From assembly GCF_009827535.1 (NCBI RefSeq), contig NZ_WTYN01000001.1:1798001-1862000 (forward strand): DNA of 64,000 nucleotides, read 5' to 3'. Source of the DNA: Qipengyuania oceanensis (lineage in GTDB: Bacteria > Pseudomonadota > Alphaproteobacteria > Sphingomonadales > Sphingomonadaceae). Within the stretch, counting starts at the first letter, position 1. Every line of letters starts with the position of its first letter. Positions 63,268 to 64,000 of this stretch are shown piece by piece. Under the pieces are notes generated by a model. The model was not told the DNA's origin, made no database searches, and worked only from the letters and a program-made list of their open reading frames with translations. The position numbers and the translations under genes are program-made.

Positions 63268-64000
63268 TCAGAGCTTTTCGGTCAGCTCCGGCACAATCTT
63301 GTAGAGATCGCCGACAAGGCCGATGTCCGCCACCTGGAAGATCGGCGCGTCCTCGTCCTTGTTGATTGCGATGATCGTCTTGGAGTCCTTCATGCCGGCA
63401 AGGTGCTGGATCGCGCCCGAGATACCGATGGCGATATAGACTTCCGGTGCCACGATCTTGCCGGTCTGGCCGACCTGGTAATCGTTCGGCACGTAGCCTG
63501 CATCGACCGCGGCGCGCGATGCGCCGACGCCCGCGCCGAGCTTGTCGGCGAGCGGCATGATGTATTCCTCGAAGGTTGCCGAGTCCTTGAGCGCGCGGCC
63601 ACCCGATACGATGATCTTGGCGCTGGTCAGTTCGGGGCGCTCGCTCTTGGCGAGTTCCTCGCCGACGAAGCTCGAAGTGCCATTGCCGGTCGGGCCGGAC
63701 ACGCTCTCGACCTCGCCGTTGCCGCCTTCGGTTTCGGCCTTGTCGAAGGCCGTTCCGCGCACGGTGATGACCAGCTTGGGATCGGTGCTCTCGACCGTGG
63801 CGATGGCGTTGCCGGCATAGATCGGCCGGGTGAAGGTCTTGTCGCCTTCGACCGACAGGATGTCGGAGATCTGCATCACGTCGAGCAGGGCGGCGACGCG
63901 CGGCGCGATGTTCTTGCCGGTGGTCGTGGCGGGCGCGACGAACGCGTCGTGATGGCCCATGAGGTCGGCCACGAGCGGCGCAACCGCTTCGGGCAGCGCG
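63268..64000 (-). CDS. etfA: Electron transfer flavoprotein alpha subunit (partial, 5' end outside window)
   Basis: The 244 visible codons are the C-terminal part of EtfA, which passes electrons from acyl-CoA and other dehydrogenases to the quinone pool. The N-terminus lies beyond the window. Visible are [20 protein letters not shown], then [40 protein letters not shown] with the FAD-binding GxSGxxQ motif, and [20 protein letters not shown]. EtfB would be expected upstream, outside the window. A terminator-like hairpin follows its stop. Confidence 0.95.
   Translation of the reverse strand, partial: ALPEAVAPLVADLMGHHDAFVAPATTTGKNIAPRVAALLDVMQISDILSVEGDKTFTRPIYAGNAIATVESTDPKLVITVRGTAFDKAETEGGNGEVESVSGPTGNGTSSFVGEELAKSERPELTSAKIIVSGGRALKDSATFEEYIMPLADKLGAGVGASRAAVDAGYVPNDYQVGQTGKIVAPEVYIAIGISGAIQHLAGMKDSKTIIAINKDEDAPIFQVADIGLVGDLYKIVPELTEKL

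Overview
The window is a high-GC alphaproteobacterial chromosome segment, most likely Sphingomonadales and probably family Erythrobacteraceae. I base this on the nadD-rsfS-rlmH-EnvC-like-ctpA gene order, a SciP homologue, a coq7-type ubiquinone gene and a sphingomonad-style M23/DUF5930 peptidase. The assignment rests on recognising gene families, not on a database search. I saw no rRNA, tRNA, transposase or CRISPR array.

Layout. (1) 1-8055 is housekeeping: the start of an M23 peptidase gene on the minus strand, then proA, nadD, rsfS, rlmH, an EnvC-like protein, ctpA, dsbB, coq7 and a small secreted protein. (2) About 8.1-42.7 kb is a large surface-polysaccharide locus, nearly all on the minus strand, with many 4-nt start/stop overlaps. 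It holds UDP-sugar enzymes (a WecB-type epimerase, a UDP-glucuronate epimerase, a UDP-glucuronate decarboxylase, a WbpM-type dehydratase), two nonulosonic (sialic-acid-like) synthase/cytidylyltransferase pairs, an initiating phosphoglycosyl transferase and glycosyltransferase-like proteins. It also holds tailoring enzymes (N-formyltransferase, PIG-L deacetylase, two methyltransferases, a PhyH oxygenase, a NeuD acyltransferase), a flippase, a putative polymerase, an O-antigen-ligase-type protein, a Wza-type lipoprotein and a Wzc-type tyrosine kinase. (3) 42.7-49.4 kb has fabI, a YihY/BrkB protein, a DnaJ-class chaperone, pdxH, a cation efflux gene, a PhzF-family gene and a serine hydrolase. (4) 49.4-51.5 kb is a GDP-L-fucose pair, fcl plus a gmd broken by a 31-bp tandem duplication. 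(5) 51.5-64.0 kb has mnmA, sciP, a GlsB/YeaQ membrane protein, an RND efflux pump, a DUF445 protein, a GNAT acetyltransferase, a sigma-like factor, a frameshifted TonB-C-domain gene and part of etfA.

How the locus may work. The dehydratase (39664-41700), CBS-aminotransferase fusion, NeuD acyltransferase, NeuC-type epimerase, NeuB-type synthase and NeuA-type cytidylyltransferase together form a complete legionaminic-acid-like pathway ending in a CMP-activated nonulosonate. Homologues of Campylobacter PtmA (SDR) and PtmF (Gfo/Idh/MocA) sit among them. A second, unusual synthase (CBS-NeuB-SAF-TIM barrel, 749 aa) with its own cytidylyltransferase suggests a second nonulosonate. Assembly would follow a Wzx/Wzy-like route with export through the Wza/Wzc pair.

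The most interesting items are the two CBS-fused nonulosonate enzymes and the duplicated synthase/cytidylyltransferase pairs, the tandem duplication that breaks gmd exactly at its junction, a deacetylase plus N-formyltransferase module, a likely CTG start for the PhzF gene, and three hairpins that overlap Shine-Dalgarno sequences.
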